Source: Aralia elata (lineage: Eukaryota > Streptophyta > Magnoliopsida > Apiales > Araliaceae). Taken from it: a DNA stretch of 64,000 nucleotides. How positions within the stretch are numbered: the stretch's first letter is position 1; each line of letters opens with the position of its first letter. A program made the translations under genes and the position numbers. Where the stretch lies: NCBI GenBank assembly GCA_034770075.1, contig JAVJAP010000106.1, forward strand, positions 930,001-994,000. The letters run 5' to 3'. Shown here piece by piece: positions 10,982-23,865 of the stretch. Under the pieces are notes generated by a model. It had not been told where the DNA came from. It made no database searches and was given only the letters and a program-made list of their open reading frames with translations.

Positions 10982-12109
10982 CGTACGCCAGGTGATCAGC
11001 CTTTTGTACTTTGACGTTGTGCACAACTTTCTAGCTAAACGACTATATGCGTTTGCTTGACCACCATAGGGTCAATCAGAATTATTTCGACATCAAATAC
11101 CCAAATAATAGGGTTGTTCACCTCAGCTTACTACAAAATTCCGCACCAAAACAATTTGGTTTAGGCATAAATTCTTAAATAATGCTTGCATAAACATATT
11201 TCAACATTTGTCTAGCCGAATCAAATAGCTTAGACCTTTTGTTAACAATCCGGACATCAATCGAATTATTTTAGCCAACTCAATTGGCATACTTTTTCGT
11301 ACTTTAAAGAAAACAAAAATCATTTTATGACGTCATGATACCGCACTGTTTCTACAGTCCGTTGAGGATTCCGTCATTTCGTGATTTTGTCATACTACAT
11401 CATACCATAGTGGGTTGATGATACTATGATCACATCCAACACTAGGTTAATCTGCATTGATGACTCCATCATCTGTCATTCTACACCAGGTTTCATGATG
11501 CATTGATGACAATTTAAAAATACATTTTGATATTTTCAAATCAACTTTGTCTAGCCGAAACTATTAGCATACACATATGAATATTAGTACATTTAAAATC
11601 CTTGGTCCAGAAATCTGGCCCCATACATTTTTCAAAGAGCAACAGTGCAAATGTCCGCACGAAGTCAATAAATTTCGAAGTCTAGCATAGCTAGAAGATT
11701 TGGAATATTCATGTCTCCTCATCAACTTCAATTTCTCCCATTTCTCCACTATTTAATAATTCTATCTATTTCTAACTCCATCAATGCTCATCATATTGAG
11801 AATTCACAATTCTCGCTCTATAACTTTCTTATACCCCAATATAGTTCATCAAACTTACCACACATTATGAGTTCAGGAACTTACCACAATCATATGGGTT
11901 TAGAAACTTATCCTAGTCAGACCAAAATCGTCCATTCGCTGAGGGGTTCCACCAGACCATATGATTATGAGTCACGAACTTACCATAAGTATGAGTTTCA
12001 GAACTCGCACCTAATCTTATTATTCTCTAACCATCAAATATAGATATGAGAAAAGAATCACCTTCTCGTCATACGCATAGCGATAGCGCGATACTAGGTT
12101 CCAACGATT

Positions 12110-12349
12110 ATCAATATAGGAAGCTAAGTAATTGTCGAACCCATCACAATCCCCTGCCCATATAAGGAATCGATCAACTCGGCCACTAATCAATATAGGA
12201 GGCTAAGGGGTTGTTACACCAAGCACAAATTCCCCGCCCATACAAGGAATTATTCAACTCAACCACTATACCGATATAGGAAGCTAACTGGTTCTCAAAC
12301 CAAGCACGAATCCCCCGCCCATACGAGGAATTGTACAACTCAGCCACTA
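12110..12349 (-). repeat. three tandem units of about 80 bp near the L1 primer site
   Basis: Each unit has ATATAGGAGGCTAA-like, CCAAGCAC, CCCCCGCCCATACGAGG-like and CAACTCAGCCACTA blocks. The sense-strand order places the array about 600 bases after the primer site. A diverged triplet of the same unit occurs in L2 (38819-39026, plus strand), so the repeat number has been kept. Confidence 0.85.
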
Positions 12350-12930
12350 ACATGAGTCCTCAATTGAAATCACCCCCAATCCTAACTTATTCGTTGCTTA
12401 ACAAGAATTTAATTCGTGTTTCATCACCCATAACTCTTTCCGAGTTTTACTCGTACTATCTCATAGTACCATCTATCTATAGCATTGAGCTAAAATTTTC
12501 AATTATTCAATTGATCATCTGTCATTCTATGACTTAATACAATCACATCGTGATCTTACTCTATAATCGTTTCACATTACGATCTTCTTATCCTATGATC
12601 GTTTCATCCTACGATCTTCTATACTCTTCTCTCTAATCATAATATATGATTTTATTGTATTTTTGTCTTATAGACCTCGTCTATTAATCAACACTTGTCC
12701 TCTTTATCACTGGAGTCAGGTAACTCCTAATTCTCATCTTTTATCACGCATCGAGATTCTTCTTTGAATCGTCTTATACATATCTCAACTCTTACTATGA
12801 ATTTTCTAAATTCATTTACTATCAATTAAACTCTATTTGAGTTTCATCTCTTCACTACCTTCATCATTATTATCTTTCTTCACTACAGTTATAGCCTAAG
12901 GTACTCTTACCTAAGGTTTATAACCTATCA

Positions 12931-12942
12931 GCTCTGATACCA
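12931..12942 (-). other. L1 primer binding site 1 (initiator tRNA-Met)
   Basis: The minus strand reads TGGTATCAGAGC, two bases after the LTR2 terminus at 12945. This fixes the minus-strand orientation of L1. Confidence 0.93.
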
Positions 12943-12944
12943 AC

Positions 12945-15900
12945 TGTAACGCCCCGAAACTCGGGTCTTACCTTGAACCCGATTCCAGCACGTCACGGTA
13001 CTACCCATACAACATAGGCTTACTAAAAGTATGTAATTACAATAATATAACAACATATCCTCATCTAATCCCAGGCACGAAGACCTTAAATAAAACACTT
13101 ATGACCAAGGTTGAATAAATACCATGATCCTTTACAATATCTCATGTGTGAACGCAAGGTTCAGATTCTGACTTTATCCAATCTCTGAATATTCGCAAGG
13201 TTATTCAATAACCAATACATTCGTTATAAAAATGTCCTTTATACAACATCGGACATCCTTATAGTTTACTATAACAAGTAACTAACATAATCCACATCAT
13301 AAAATACTATAATGGATAACCTTCATTTCTAACTCAGGGTTTTTACATAGTCAAATTCACGTACATCATAATACCGTCATCATAACTAAATAATTACAAT
13401 AAAGGAACATTTAGCAACATTTCCTGTTTTTCAATGCGCCTCTAATCCTTATCATCACGATATCAAGATAATTGCATTGCATCGTAAATCTGTCAAAAGT
13501 TTTTATTTTTGCAAGAATGAGCACGAAGGCTCCAACAAGAACTAACAGTTTTTCACATTTCATGCTTCACGTAACACATAAGTTTGCATTTTATATCCAT
13601 GCATCATGATTATCTTACTATGCATCTTTATAATGTATTTTTAATCTTATGCAATTCATCCATATATTTGCATCATGTATCTCATAGCATACTTCATGCA
13701 TCTCACATTGTATATTTATAATAATTCAAGTTTCACATAGAACAATATAGTCACATAATTGCACATTATGCACACTTTAATCATGCTCTCATATAATCCA
13801 CATAATAGTGAAAGATTTAGTAATCAAGTCATGTACATCAATACATTTAAACAAGTTAACAAGTTACTGAAAGAACTTGCCTTAAGCGCTCCATGTTAAG
13901 CTATGTCCTTCAAATATCCTACACAATTTATTTAACAATAAAATACCAATTAGCCACTAAAAAGGCTTCATATATTGGTTCACATTATAATAATTATTAT
14001 CTCATATTGTTCGCGCATTATAGATAATTAACACGATTAACTCCAAAATGTTACTCGGCGTCGCGTCGTTTGAAAACGTTACGACCCTTACCATTATCAA
14101 TACGTATTGGTTACATTAACCTCATCCTCATCCCATATCTTATAATGTTCGTTTCATTAGAATCGAAACACTATTTAAGTTCTTTAACACTTTAAGTGGC
14201 GTTTCAACGTTTACACGTCACACACCTAAATCGTCTCGTTAGAATATGCTTAACATGCTCATACATTGGGTTATAAACCACTCTATCATGTTTCATTATT
14301 ATTAGAAACAAAATATTAAACAAGGTTATACACACTTGTTACGGCGTTACGACATTTGCACGTCCGTATGCCACACTTGTCTATTCGAACGCCCAACTGA
14401 CAACGCGATATTTGCGTACGCTTGGCACGCCCATTCGAATTGTCTAATACTCAATGGATAACACTAAGTATCATTATAAATCATAAATATCATGTTATGA
14501 AAGTTAGAACATCACTTTACATTGTCGGGAGCATTACATGTGCTTACGCGCATGCCCGACACCCTCCGATTGCCCCCAATTACACATCAGTCCTATAAAT
14601 GGCCAATTTAGACCAATTTACAGACCTCAAATTGAAAAACTTAAAGAACTTAAGTTGTAGGTCTACTCGTTGTATTTCCGAATCATCTTGAATCATCTCA
14701 ATCCGAGTTCGTATGAGAAAGTTATGCCCATTTTAGTAAAAGGCGTCAAAGCTGTCTAGAAAACTGCAGCCCCAGCGCGGCCAGCGCTCAAATGGCCTTA
14801 AAATAAGCGTCGTCGGCGCTCAACCGGCTGTATCCCAGGTAAGAAATTTCACCAGCTTCGCGGCTTCGACCTCCTTTCACTCCGATCTTCATATCTTGTT
14901 CAATACACGTTCAAATTGGTCCATTTCGGACTCTATGGACTCCTAATTCATGGGGCTACAACATATCAAAAATGCAGAGCTACCCATTAACATTAACATA
15001 TTCAAATCCTTGACCAAAGTATCAACTCACGTTTTATTTTCGTGTTCTTGGTGTTCTTGGTGTTCTTGGTGTTCTTCACTAAAATCAACACCAAATCTTT
15101 GTTTTAATCCCTTTTTACTCCATTCTGACTAGGTTAACTTCATAATCCATGGAAGTACAACATCATACCAACAAATAAATTAACCAAACACAAAATCAAA
15201 GCTACATGTCCTCTAAAATTCGTCCAAATGTCCAAAGTTCCATTGTTCTTCATCCTCCTTAAGCATAGGTACGGATTTATTGCGTTTTTATTTCACTTTG
15301 ATGTTATTACTGGCTTATATAACCTCTTAACAACATTTACAACCATTCACAACCAACAACAACAATAGAAAATCTCCAGAAAATCAAAACCCATTACAAA
15401 AGCTTGAAAACTCAAAAATGGAGGAATGATCTTGAGGTTAGGATTTTACCTCTTGTTAATCCGTTCGAAAGTTAGAGAAAATGAACTAGAGCTTGCTTGA
15501 AGGTTCTTCTTCCTCCTTGGACTCACCCGCGCACTCATCTTCTACTCTTCTTCTTGTTCTCCTTCTCTCCCGAACCCTCCTTCTTTTCTTTGTTGTTCTT
15601 CTTCCTTGCTTCTGCAGGAATTTTCTCTCTCTCTCTCTCTATCTTCCATCTGCAGCAACAAGGTATGGAATGGGAGGAGAGAATGAATGATTGAATGGAA
15701 TGGGAGAGTGGAGGAGTAAATTTGGGAGAAAGTGGGTTTGGTGCTCAAGGTTGGCCACCAAATTCCAACTTGCCGGCAACCTCCCTCTTTGCTCTCATTT
15801 GATTGGTCTAATGTGGTTGGGTGGTTCCCACTTGGAGTAACAAGCCAAAATAAATACCCGAAAATACCAAAAATATATCCGAAAACTCCCACTTTTGTAC

Positions 15901-16799
15901 CAAAACTGGTAAATAACCCTACCCAAAATTAAAATGGGCATTACCATAAATATTTGGATGGGTAATAATAATTATTATGGGATTTGTCCAAATATTCGGA
16001 ACACCCATATAGCACATTTCGGATACGGATTAAATCACGTATCAGCTCAAATAAAATTTCTGACACTTGGAAAAATTATTCCTACGCATACACGTATTTA
16101 TGAAATTATTCAACATTGAAAAAGACACAAAAATTTTATGGCGTGAATAGTGCCTCGAGAAACGTGCCCCGTGAATAGTGATTTTGCGATCTTTCGTAAA
16201 ATTAATTATTCACTCCTACGATTCAATAACGCATAAAACTTCATGCGTTGACATCATCCAGGTTATAAAATAACCTTTAAACATGTAACATAAAAATAAT
16301 ATTTAATCCATTTAATAATATTAATAAACCCAAATTACAAGGGTATTCACGATTCGCGATCGCTACTCTTCCCGATTAACTCCCCATAATCATATACATC
16401 AACGTACATATATCTCACCCATATTTTGGGTTAGCGTCTTTACAATAAATAACTCGTCCAATAATATTATCCTTAAACTATTTATTTAATCAAATAAATA
16501 GTACTCTAGCGATATTTCTCGAATCCGCTAAATTAGCTAATACGAAAACTTTCATACTTACTAATCATCGTCTACACATAATCTAGGTTATAATATAACC
16601 GTTAAACGCTTAACACATAATATTATTAATAAAAATCTATTTTATTCAATAATACACATAAGCTCGAATCACCAAGCTACCCACGGTTCGCGATCGTTAC
16701 AATTATAACCTATTAACTCATTCATTTTGAATCTACGTATATATTTCTCATATATATATATACATATTAAGCTCATCAATATAATCACATATATATATA

Positions 16800-16869
<70 letters not shown>

Positions 16870-16943
16870 ACGCGACTCATAATAAGAATTATTTCTATAT
16901 TAAATTCTTATTATAATTATTCTCGAAAATACGGGTTGTCACA
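12945..16943 (-). repeat. L1 LTR2 (middle LTR)
   Basis: A copy of LTR1 and LTR3, about 4.0 kb, with the same termini. It shares several changes with LTR3 against LTR1, for example three GTGTTCTTG units near 15045 and a 4-bp loss at CGAATCCGC. It also carries a private cluster of mostly one-base insertions around 13240-13640 and near 14270-14410, and an 8-bp loss near 13903. Its microsatellite (16801-16864) is the longest of the three. Confidence 0.92.
16801..16864. repeat. (CA)n(TA)n microsatellite in L1 LTR2
   Basis: Twenty bases of CA are followed by about 44 bases of TA. The same site is shorter in LTR1 (10016-10050) and shortest in LTR3 (23609-23634). The three LTRs were once identical, so this shows how fast the tract length changes. 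Confidence 0.95.
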
Positions 16944-19757
16944 TCCTTCCCTCCTTATAAGGATTCCGTCCTCGGAATCACAAATATCAAACCTCTCTTA
17001 CTCGGTTTTCGTAAACCTTCCAAAATTTTGTCGTTGCATTATTTCAACGCATTACTATATCATAGGTTTTACATCACCTATTTAATCCACTCCCTTAACG
17101 AATTTTGTAGGTTTTATTCTATAACCTTTTTCAACTCAATCATACTCTGAGTATTATCCTGTGTTTAACCCATCAATTTCCTTTTCTAAGGATCATTGTA
17201 TGACACAATCATCATAATAATTTAATATCATGATTTACTAACTTATAAACATTCGGGATATTACATTCACCCCTTCTTCTAAGAATTTCGTCCTCGAAAT
17301 TTCAACGCATTCATCTTTGCTCATTCTACCCATCAAAACTAGGTTTTCAATCTAACCTTTATACTATCCTCTTTCAAGGATTCACTTAAAATTGTCGCAT
17401 TCTACGACTACTTCTCCCTGGGAAAATTACCCTTCCCACAATCAGTTTCCCGAATAATAGGAACCTTCAACAATTGTTTAATAATTGTGAAGTAACTTGA
17501 ACAAATAGGAAATAAAATATTCCTTAAAAACTTTTCATATTACGCTGAGGGGCCGTAAAGACCATGACCACAGAGGTTTACGGGTATTACTACCCCTACC
17601 AATTTCAATTATGAAAAAGGTAATCTACCCCTGCTGGGGGCCATAAAGAACATGAACATTGAGGTTTACGGGTATTACTACCCCTACCGATTTCAATTAA
17701 GAAAAGGTAATCTACCTCATAAAGACCATGAACATAGAGGTTTACGGGTATTACTACCCCTACCGATTTCAATTAAGAAAAAGGTAATCTACCTTCGTAC
17801 GCCAGGTGATCAGCCTTTTGTACTTTGACGTTGTGCACAACTTTCTAGCTAAACGACTATATGCGTTTGCTTGACCACCATAGGGTCAGTCAGAATTATT
17901 TCGACATCAAATACCCAAATAATAGGGTTGTTCACCTCAGCTTACTACAAAATTCCGCACCAAAACAATTTGGTTTAGGCATAAATTCTTAAATAATGCT
18001 TGCATAAACATATTTCAACATTTGTCTAGCCGAATCAAATAGCTTAGACTTTTGTTAACAATCCGGACATCAATCGAATTATTTTAGCCAACTCAATTGG
18101 CATACTTTTTCGTACTTTAAAGAAAACAAAAATCATTTTATGACGTCATGATACCGCACTGTTTCTACAGTCCGTTGAGGATTCCGTCATTTCGTGATTT
18201 TGTCATACTACATCATACCATAGTGGGTTGATGATACTATGATCACATCCAACACTAGGTTAATCTGCATTGATGACTCCATCATCTGTCATTCTACACC
18301 AGGTTTCATGATGCATTGATGACAATTTAAAAATACATTTTGATATTTTCAAATCAACTTTGTCTAGCCGAAACTATTAGCATACACATATGAATATTAG
18401 TACATTTAAAATCCTTGGTCCAGAAATCTGGCCCCATACATTTTTCAAAGAGCAACAGTGCAAATGTCCGCACGAAGTCAATAAATTTCGAAGTCTAGCA
18501 TAGCTAGAAGATTTGGAATATCCATGTCTCCTCATCAACTTCAATTTCTCCCATTTCTCCACTATTTAATAATTCTATCTATTTCTAACTCCATCAATGC
18601 TCATCATATTGAGAATTCACAATTCTCGCTCTATAACTTTCTTATACCCCAATATAGTTCATCAAACTTACCATACATTATGAGTTCAGGAACTTACCAC
18701 AATCATATGGGTTTAGAAACTTATCCTAGTCAGACCAAAATCGTCCATTCGCTGAGGGGTTCCACCAGACCATATGATTATGAGTCACGAACTTACCATA
18801 AGTATGAGTTTCAGAACTCGCACCTAATCTTATTATTCTCTAACCATCAAATATAGATATGAGAAAAGAATCACCTTCTCGTCATACGCATAGCGATAGC
18901 GCGATACTAGGTTCCAACGATTATCAATATAGGAAGCTAAGTAATTGTCGAACCCATCACAATCCCCTGCCCATATAAGGAATCGATCAACTCGGCCACT
19001 AATCAATATAGGAGGCTAAGGGGTTGTTACACCAAGCACAAATTCCCCGCCCATACAAGGAATTATTCAACTCAACCACTATACCGATATAGGAAGCTAA
19101 CTGGTTCTCAAACCAAGCACGAATCCCCCGCCCATACGAGGAATTGTACAACTCAGCCACTAACATGAGTCCTCAATTGAAATCACCCCCAATCCTAACT
19201 TATTCGTTGCTTAACAAGAATTTAATTCGTGTTTCATCACCCATAACTCTTTCCGAGTTTTACTCGTACTATCTCATAGTACCATCTATCTATAGCTTTG
19301 AGCTAAAATTTTCAATCATTCAATTGATCATCTGTCATTCTATGACTTAATACAATCACATCGTGATCTTACTCTATAATCGTTTCACATTACGATCTTC
19401 TTATCCTATGATCGTTTCATCCTACGATCTTCTATACTCTTCTCTCTAATCATAATATATGATTTTATTGTATTTTTGTCTTATAGACCTCGTCTATTAA
19501 TCAACACTTGTCCTCTTTATCACTGGAGTCAGGTAACTCCTAATTCTCATCTTTTATCACGCATCGAGATTCTTCTTTGAATCGTCTTATACATATCTCA
19601 ACTCTTACTATGAATTTTCTAAATTCATTTACTATCAATTAAACTCTATTTGAGTTTCATCTCTTCACTGCCTTCATCATTATTATCTTTCTTCACTACA
19701 GTTATAGCCTATGGTACTCTTACCTAAGGTTTATAACCTATCAGCTCTGATACCAAC
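16944..19757 (-). other. L1 internal region 2, non-coding
   Basis: A nearly identical copy of 10127-12944, with the same polypurine tract and hairpins (around 16962 and 17287), tandem modules (17553-17795 and 18922-19162) and primer site (19744-19755). Differences are single bases and small gaps such as TTTTTTAATATC versus TTTAATATC near 17221. No coding region is supported. Confidence 0.88.
19744..19755 (-). other. L1 primer binding site 2 (initiator tRNA-Met)
   Basis: The minus strand reads TGGTATCAGAGC two bases after the LTR3 terminus at 19758, as at 12931-12942. Confidence 0.93.
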
Positions 19758-22421
19758 TGTAACGCCCCCGAAACTCGGGTCTTACCTTGAACCCGATTCC
19801 AGCACGTCACGGTACTACCCATACAACATAGGCTTACTAAAAGTATGTAATTACAATAATATAACAACATATCCTCATCTAATCCCAGGCACGAAGACCT
19901 TAAATAAAACACTTATGACCAAGGTTGAATAAATACCATGATCCTTTACAATATCTCATGTGTGAACGCAAGGTTCAGATTCTGACTTTATCCAATCTCT
20001 GAATATTCGCAAGGTTATTCAATAACCAATACATTCGTTATAAAAATGTCCTTTATACAACATCGACATCCTTATAGTTTACTATAACAAGTAACTAACA
20101 TATCACTTCATAAATTACTATAATGGATAACCTTCATTTCTAACTCAGGGTTTACATAGTCAAATTCACGTACATCATATACCATCATCATAACTAAATA
20201 ATTACAATAAAGGAACATTTAGCAACCTTCCTGTTTCCATGCGCCTCTAATCCTTATCATCACGATATCAAGATAATTGCATTGCATCGTAAATCTGCAA
20301 AAGTTTTATTTTTGCAAGAATGAGCACGACGGCTCAACAAGAACTAACAGTTTTCACATTTCATGCTTCACGTAACACATAAGTTTGCATTTTATCCATG
20401 CATCATGATTCTCTTAATATGCATCTTACTCATGCATTATAAATCTTATGCAATTCATCCATATATATGCATCATGTATCTCATAGCATACTTCATGCAT
20501 CTCACATTGTATATTTATAATAATTCAAGTTCCACATAGAACAATATAGTCACATAATTGCACATTATGCACACTTTAATCATGCTCTCATATAATCCAC
20601 ATAATAGTGAAAGATTTAGTAATCAAGTCATGTACATCAATACATTTAAACAAGTTAACAAGTTACTGAAAGAACTTGCCTTAAGCGCTCCATGTTAAGC
20701 TATGACCATTCGTCCTTCAAATATCCTACACAATTTATTTAACAATAAAATACCAATTAGCCACTAAAAAGGCTTCATATATTGGTTCACATTATAATAA
20801 TTATTATCTCATATTGTTCGCGCATTATAGATAATTAACACGATTAACTCCAAAACGTTACTCGGCGTCGCGTCGTTTGAAAACGTTACGACCCTTACCA
20901 TTATCAATACGTATTGGTTACATTAACCTCATCCTCATCCCATATCTTATAATGTTCGTTTCATTAGAATCGAAACACTATTTAAGTTCTTTAACACTTT
21001 AAGTGGCGTTTCAACGTTTACACGTCACACACCTAAATCGTCTCGTTAGAATATGCTTAACATGCTCATACATTGGGTTATAACACTCTATCATGTTTCA
21101 TTATTATTAGAAACAAAATATTAAACAAGGTTATACACACTTGTTACGGCGTTACGACATTTGCACGTCCGTATGCCACACTTGTCTATTCGAACGCCCA
21201 ACTGACACGCGATTGCGTACGCTTGGCACGCCCATTCGAATTGTCTAATACTCAATGGATAACACTAAGTATCATTATAAATCATAAATATCATGTTATG
21301 AAAGTTAGAACATCACTTTACATTGTCGGGAGCATTACATGTGCTTACGCGCATGCCCGACACCCTCCGATTGCCCCCAATTACACATCAGTCCTATAAA
21401 TGTCCAATTTAGACCAATTTACAGACCTCAAATTGAAAAACTTAAAGAACGAAAGTTGTAGGTCTACTCGTTCTATTTCCGAATCATCTTGAATCATCTC
21501 AATCCGAGTTCGTATGAGAAAGTTATGCCCATTTTAGTAAAAGGCGTCAAAGCTGTCTAGCAAACTGCAGCCCCAGCGCGGCCAGCGCTCAAATGGCCTT
21601 AAAATGAGCGTCGTCGGCGCTCAACCGGCTGTATCCCAGGTAAGAAATTGCACCAGCTTCGCGGCTTCGACCTCCTTTCACTCCGATCTTCATATCTTGT
21701 TCAATACACGTTCAAATTGGTCCATTTCGGACTCTATGGACTCCTAATTCATGGGGCTACAACATATCAAAAATGCAGAGCTACCCATTAACATTAACAT
21801 ATTCAAATCCTTGACCAAAGTATCAACTCACATTTTATTTTCGTGTTCTTGGTGTTCTTGGTGTTCTTGGTGTTCTTCACTAAAATCAACACCAAATCTT
21901 TGTTTTAATCCCTTTTTACTCCATTCTGACTGGGTTAACTTCATAATCCATGGAAGTACAACATCATACCAACAAATAAATTAACCAAACACAAAATCAA
22001 AACTACATGTCCTCTAAAATTCGTCCAAATGTCCAAAGTTCCATTGTTCTTCATCCTCCTTAAGCATAGGTACGGATTTATTGCGTTTTTATTTCACTTT
22101 GATGTTATTAATGGCTTATATAACCTCTTAACAACATTTACAACCATTCACAACCAACAACAACAATAGAAAATCTCCAGAAAATCAAAACCCATTACAA
22201 AAGCTTGAAAACTCAAAAATGGAGGAATGATCTTGAGGTTAGGATTTTACCTCTTGTTAATCTGTTCGAAAGTTAGAGAAAATGAACTAGGGCTTGCTTG
22301 AAGGTTCTTCTTCGTCCTTGGACTCACCCGCGCACTCATCTTCTACTCTTCTTCTTGTTCTCCTTCTCTCCCGAACCCTCCTTCTTTTCTTTGTTGTTCT
22401 TCTTCCTTGCTTCTACAGGAA

Positions 22422-22460
<39 letters not shown>

Positions 22461-23709
22461 CCATCTACAGCAACAAGGTATGGAATGGGAGGAGAGAATG
22501 AATGATTGAATGGAATGGGAGAGTGGAGGAGTAAATTTGGGAGAAAGTGGGTTTGGTGCTCAAGGTTGGCCACCAAATTCCAACTTGCCGGCAACCTCCC
22601 TCTTTGCTCTCATTTGATTGGTCTAATGTGGTTGGGTGGTTCCCACTTGGAGTAACAAGCCAAAATAAATACCCGAAAATACTAAAAATATATCCGAAAA
22701 CTCCCACTTTTGTACCAAAACTGGTAAATAACCCTACCCAAAATTAAAATGGGCATTACCATAAATATTTGGATGGGTAATAATAATTATTATGGGATTT
22801 GTCCAAATATTCGGAACACCCATATAGCACATTTCGGATACGGATTAAATCACGTATCAGCTCAAATAAAATTTCTGACACTTGGAAAAATTATTCCTAT
22901 GCATACATGTATTTATGAAATTATTCAACATTGAAAAAGACACAAAAATTTTATGGCGTGAATAGTGCCTCGAGAAACGTGCCCCGTGAATAGTGATTTT
23001 GCGATCTTTCGCAAAATCAATTATTCACTCCTACGATTCAATAACGCATAAAACTTCATGCGTTGACATCATCCAGGTTATAAAATAACCTTTAAACATG
23101 TCACATAAAAATAATATTTAATCCATTTAATAATATTAATAAACCCAAATTACAAGGGTATTCACGATTCGCGATCGCTACTCTTCCCGATTAACTCCCC
23201 ATAATCATATACATCAACGTACATATATCTCACCCATATTTTGGGTTAGCGTCTTTACAATAAATAACTCGTCCAATAATATTATCCTTAAACTATTTAT
23301 TTAATCAAATAAATAGTACTCTAGCGATATTTCTCGAATCCGCTAAATTAGCTAATACGAAAACTTTCATACTTACTAATCATCGTCTACACATAATCTA
23401 GGTTATAATATAACCGTTAAACGCTTAACACATAATATTATTAATAAAAATCTATTTTATTCAATAATACACATAAGCTCGAATCACCAAGCTACCCACG
23501 GTTCGCGATCGTTACAATTATAACCTATTAACTCATTCATTTTGAATCTACGTATATATTTCACATTTATATATATACATATTAAGCTCATCAATATAAT
23601 CACATAAATATATATAACACATATATATATATTCAAACGCGACTCATAATAAGAATTATTCTATATTAAATTCTTATTATAATTATTCTCGAAAATCCGG
23701 GTTGTCACA
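19758..23709 (-). repeat. L1 LTR3 (5' LTR on the minus strand)
   Basis: It starts TGTAACGCCCCCG and ends TTGTCACA directly before the second AAAAT. A CT tract (about 22424-22456) is longer than in the other LTRs. It shares most of its sequence with LTR1 in the first 700 bases and more with LTR2 further on, a mosaic that fits exchange between LTRs. Confidence 0.92.
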
Positions 23710-23817
23710 AAAATCATTCATTCCGTTAAAGTTCTCTGGAGGAATCACGCGGTGGAAGAAGCCACGTGGGAACTCGAAGAAAAGATGAGAGCAAATTACC
23801 CCCAGTTATTTGAGTAA
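23710..23817 (+). pseudogene. pol: end of the G1 pol chromodomain, after L1
   Basis: After the second AAAAT the reading frame continues KIIHSVKVLWRNHAVEEATW and ends at TAA (23815-23817) after NYPQLFE. The aromatic residues and the EEATWE motif are those of the second half of a Tekay-type chromodomain, thought to steer integration to chromatin marks. The minus-strand copy at 32884 has the same stretch unbroken, which confirms the insertion point. Confidence 0.93.
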
Positions 23818-23827
23818 CCTTAGATTG

Positions 23828-23865
23828 AAATTCCGAGGACGGAATTTTTATAAGGGGGCAGAGGA
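23828..23865 (+). other. pre-polypurine hairpin and polypurine tract of G1
   Basis: AAATTCCG-AGGA-CGGAATTT is a perfect 8-bp stem with an AGGA loop (23828-23847). After TTATAAG comes the purine-rich GGGGGCAGAGGA, which touches the LTR start at 23866. The hairpin lies just after the pol stop codon. Confidence 0.88.

Larger units (their letters stand above)
10127..12944 (-). other. L1 internal region 1, non-coding
   Basis: The region runs on the minus strand from the primer site (12931-12942) to the polypurine tract (10127-10140). There is no gag or pol, and frames such as 11711-12043 lie antisense. It holds a tandem module of about 80 bp in three copies near the primer site (12110-12349), one of about 80 bp in three copies nearer the polypurine tract (10739-10981), and two pre-polypurine hairpins (10145-10162 and 10470-10487). 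The second hairpin is next to what looks like an internal relic of another LTR start. Confidence 0.85.
6179..23709 (-). mobile_element. L1: LARD-like array, LTR-internal-LTR-internal-LTR
   Basis: This 17.5-kb insertion in the G1 chromodomain has TG...CA ends and 5-bp duplications. It consists of three LTRs of about 3.95-4.0 kb separated by two internal regions of about 2.8 kb. Primer sites (TGGTATCAGAGC on the minus strand) adjoin LTR2 and LTR3, and polypurine tracts adjoin LTR1 and LTR2, so it reads on the minus strand. No gag or pol is present, so it must depend on proteins from another element. Long LTRs, a non-coding internal region and gypsy-like termini fit LARDs. The array with a single outer duplication is best explained by unequal recombination after one insertion. 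Confidence 0.9.

Noticed and set aside
11711..12043. 110-aa and 68-aa frames in L1 internal regions (11711, 12331, 18524, 19144)
   Set aside because: They are antisense to L1, conserved only by recent duplication, and not open in the diverged L2 counterpart.
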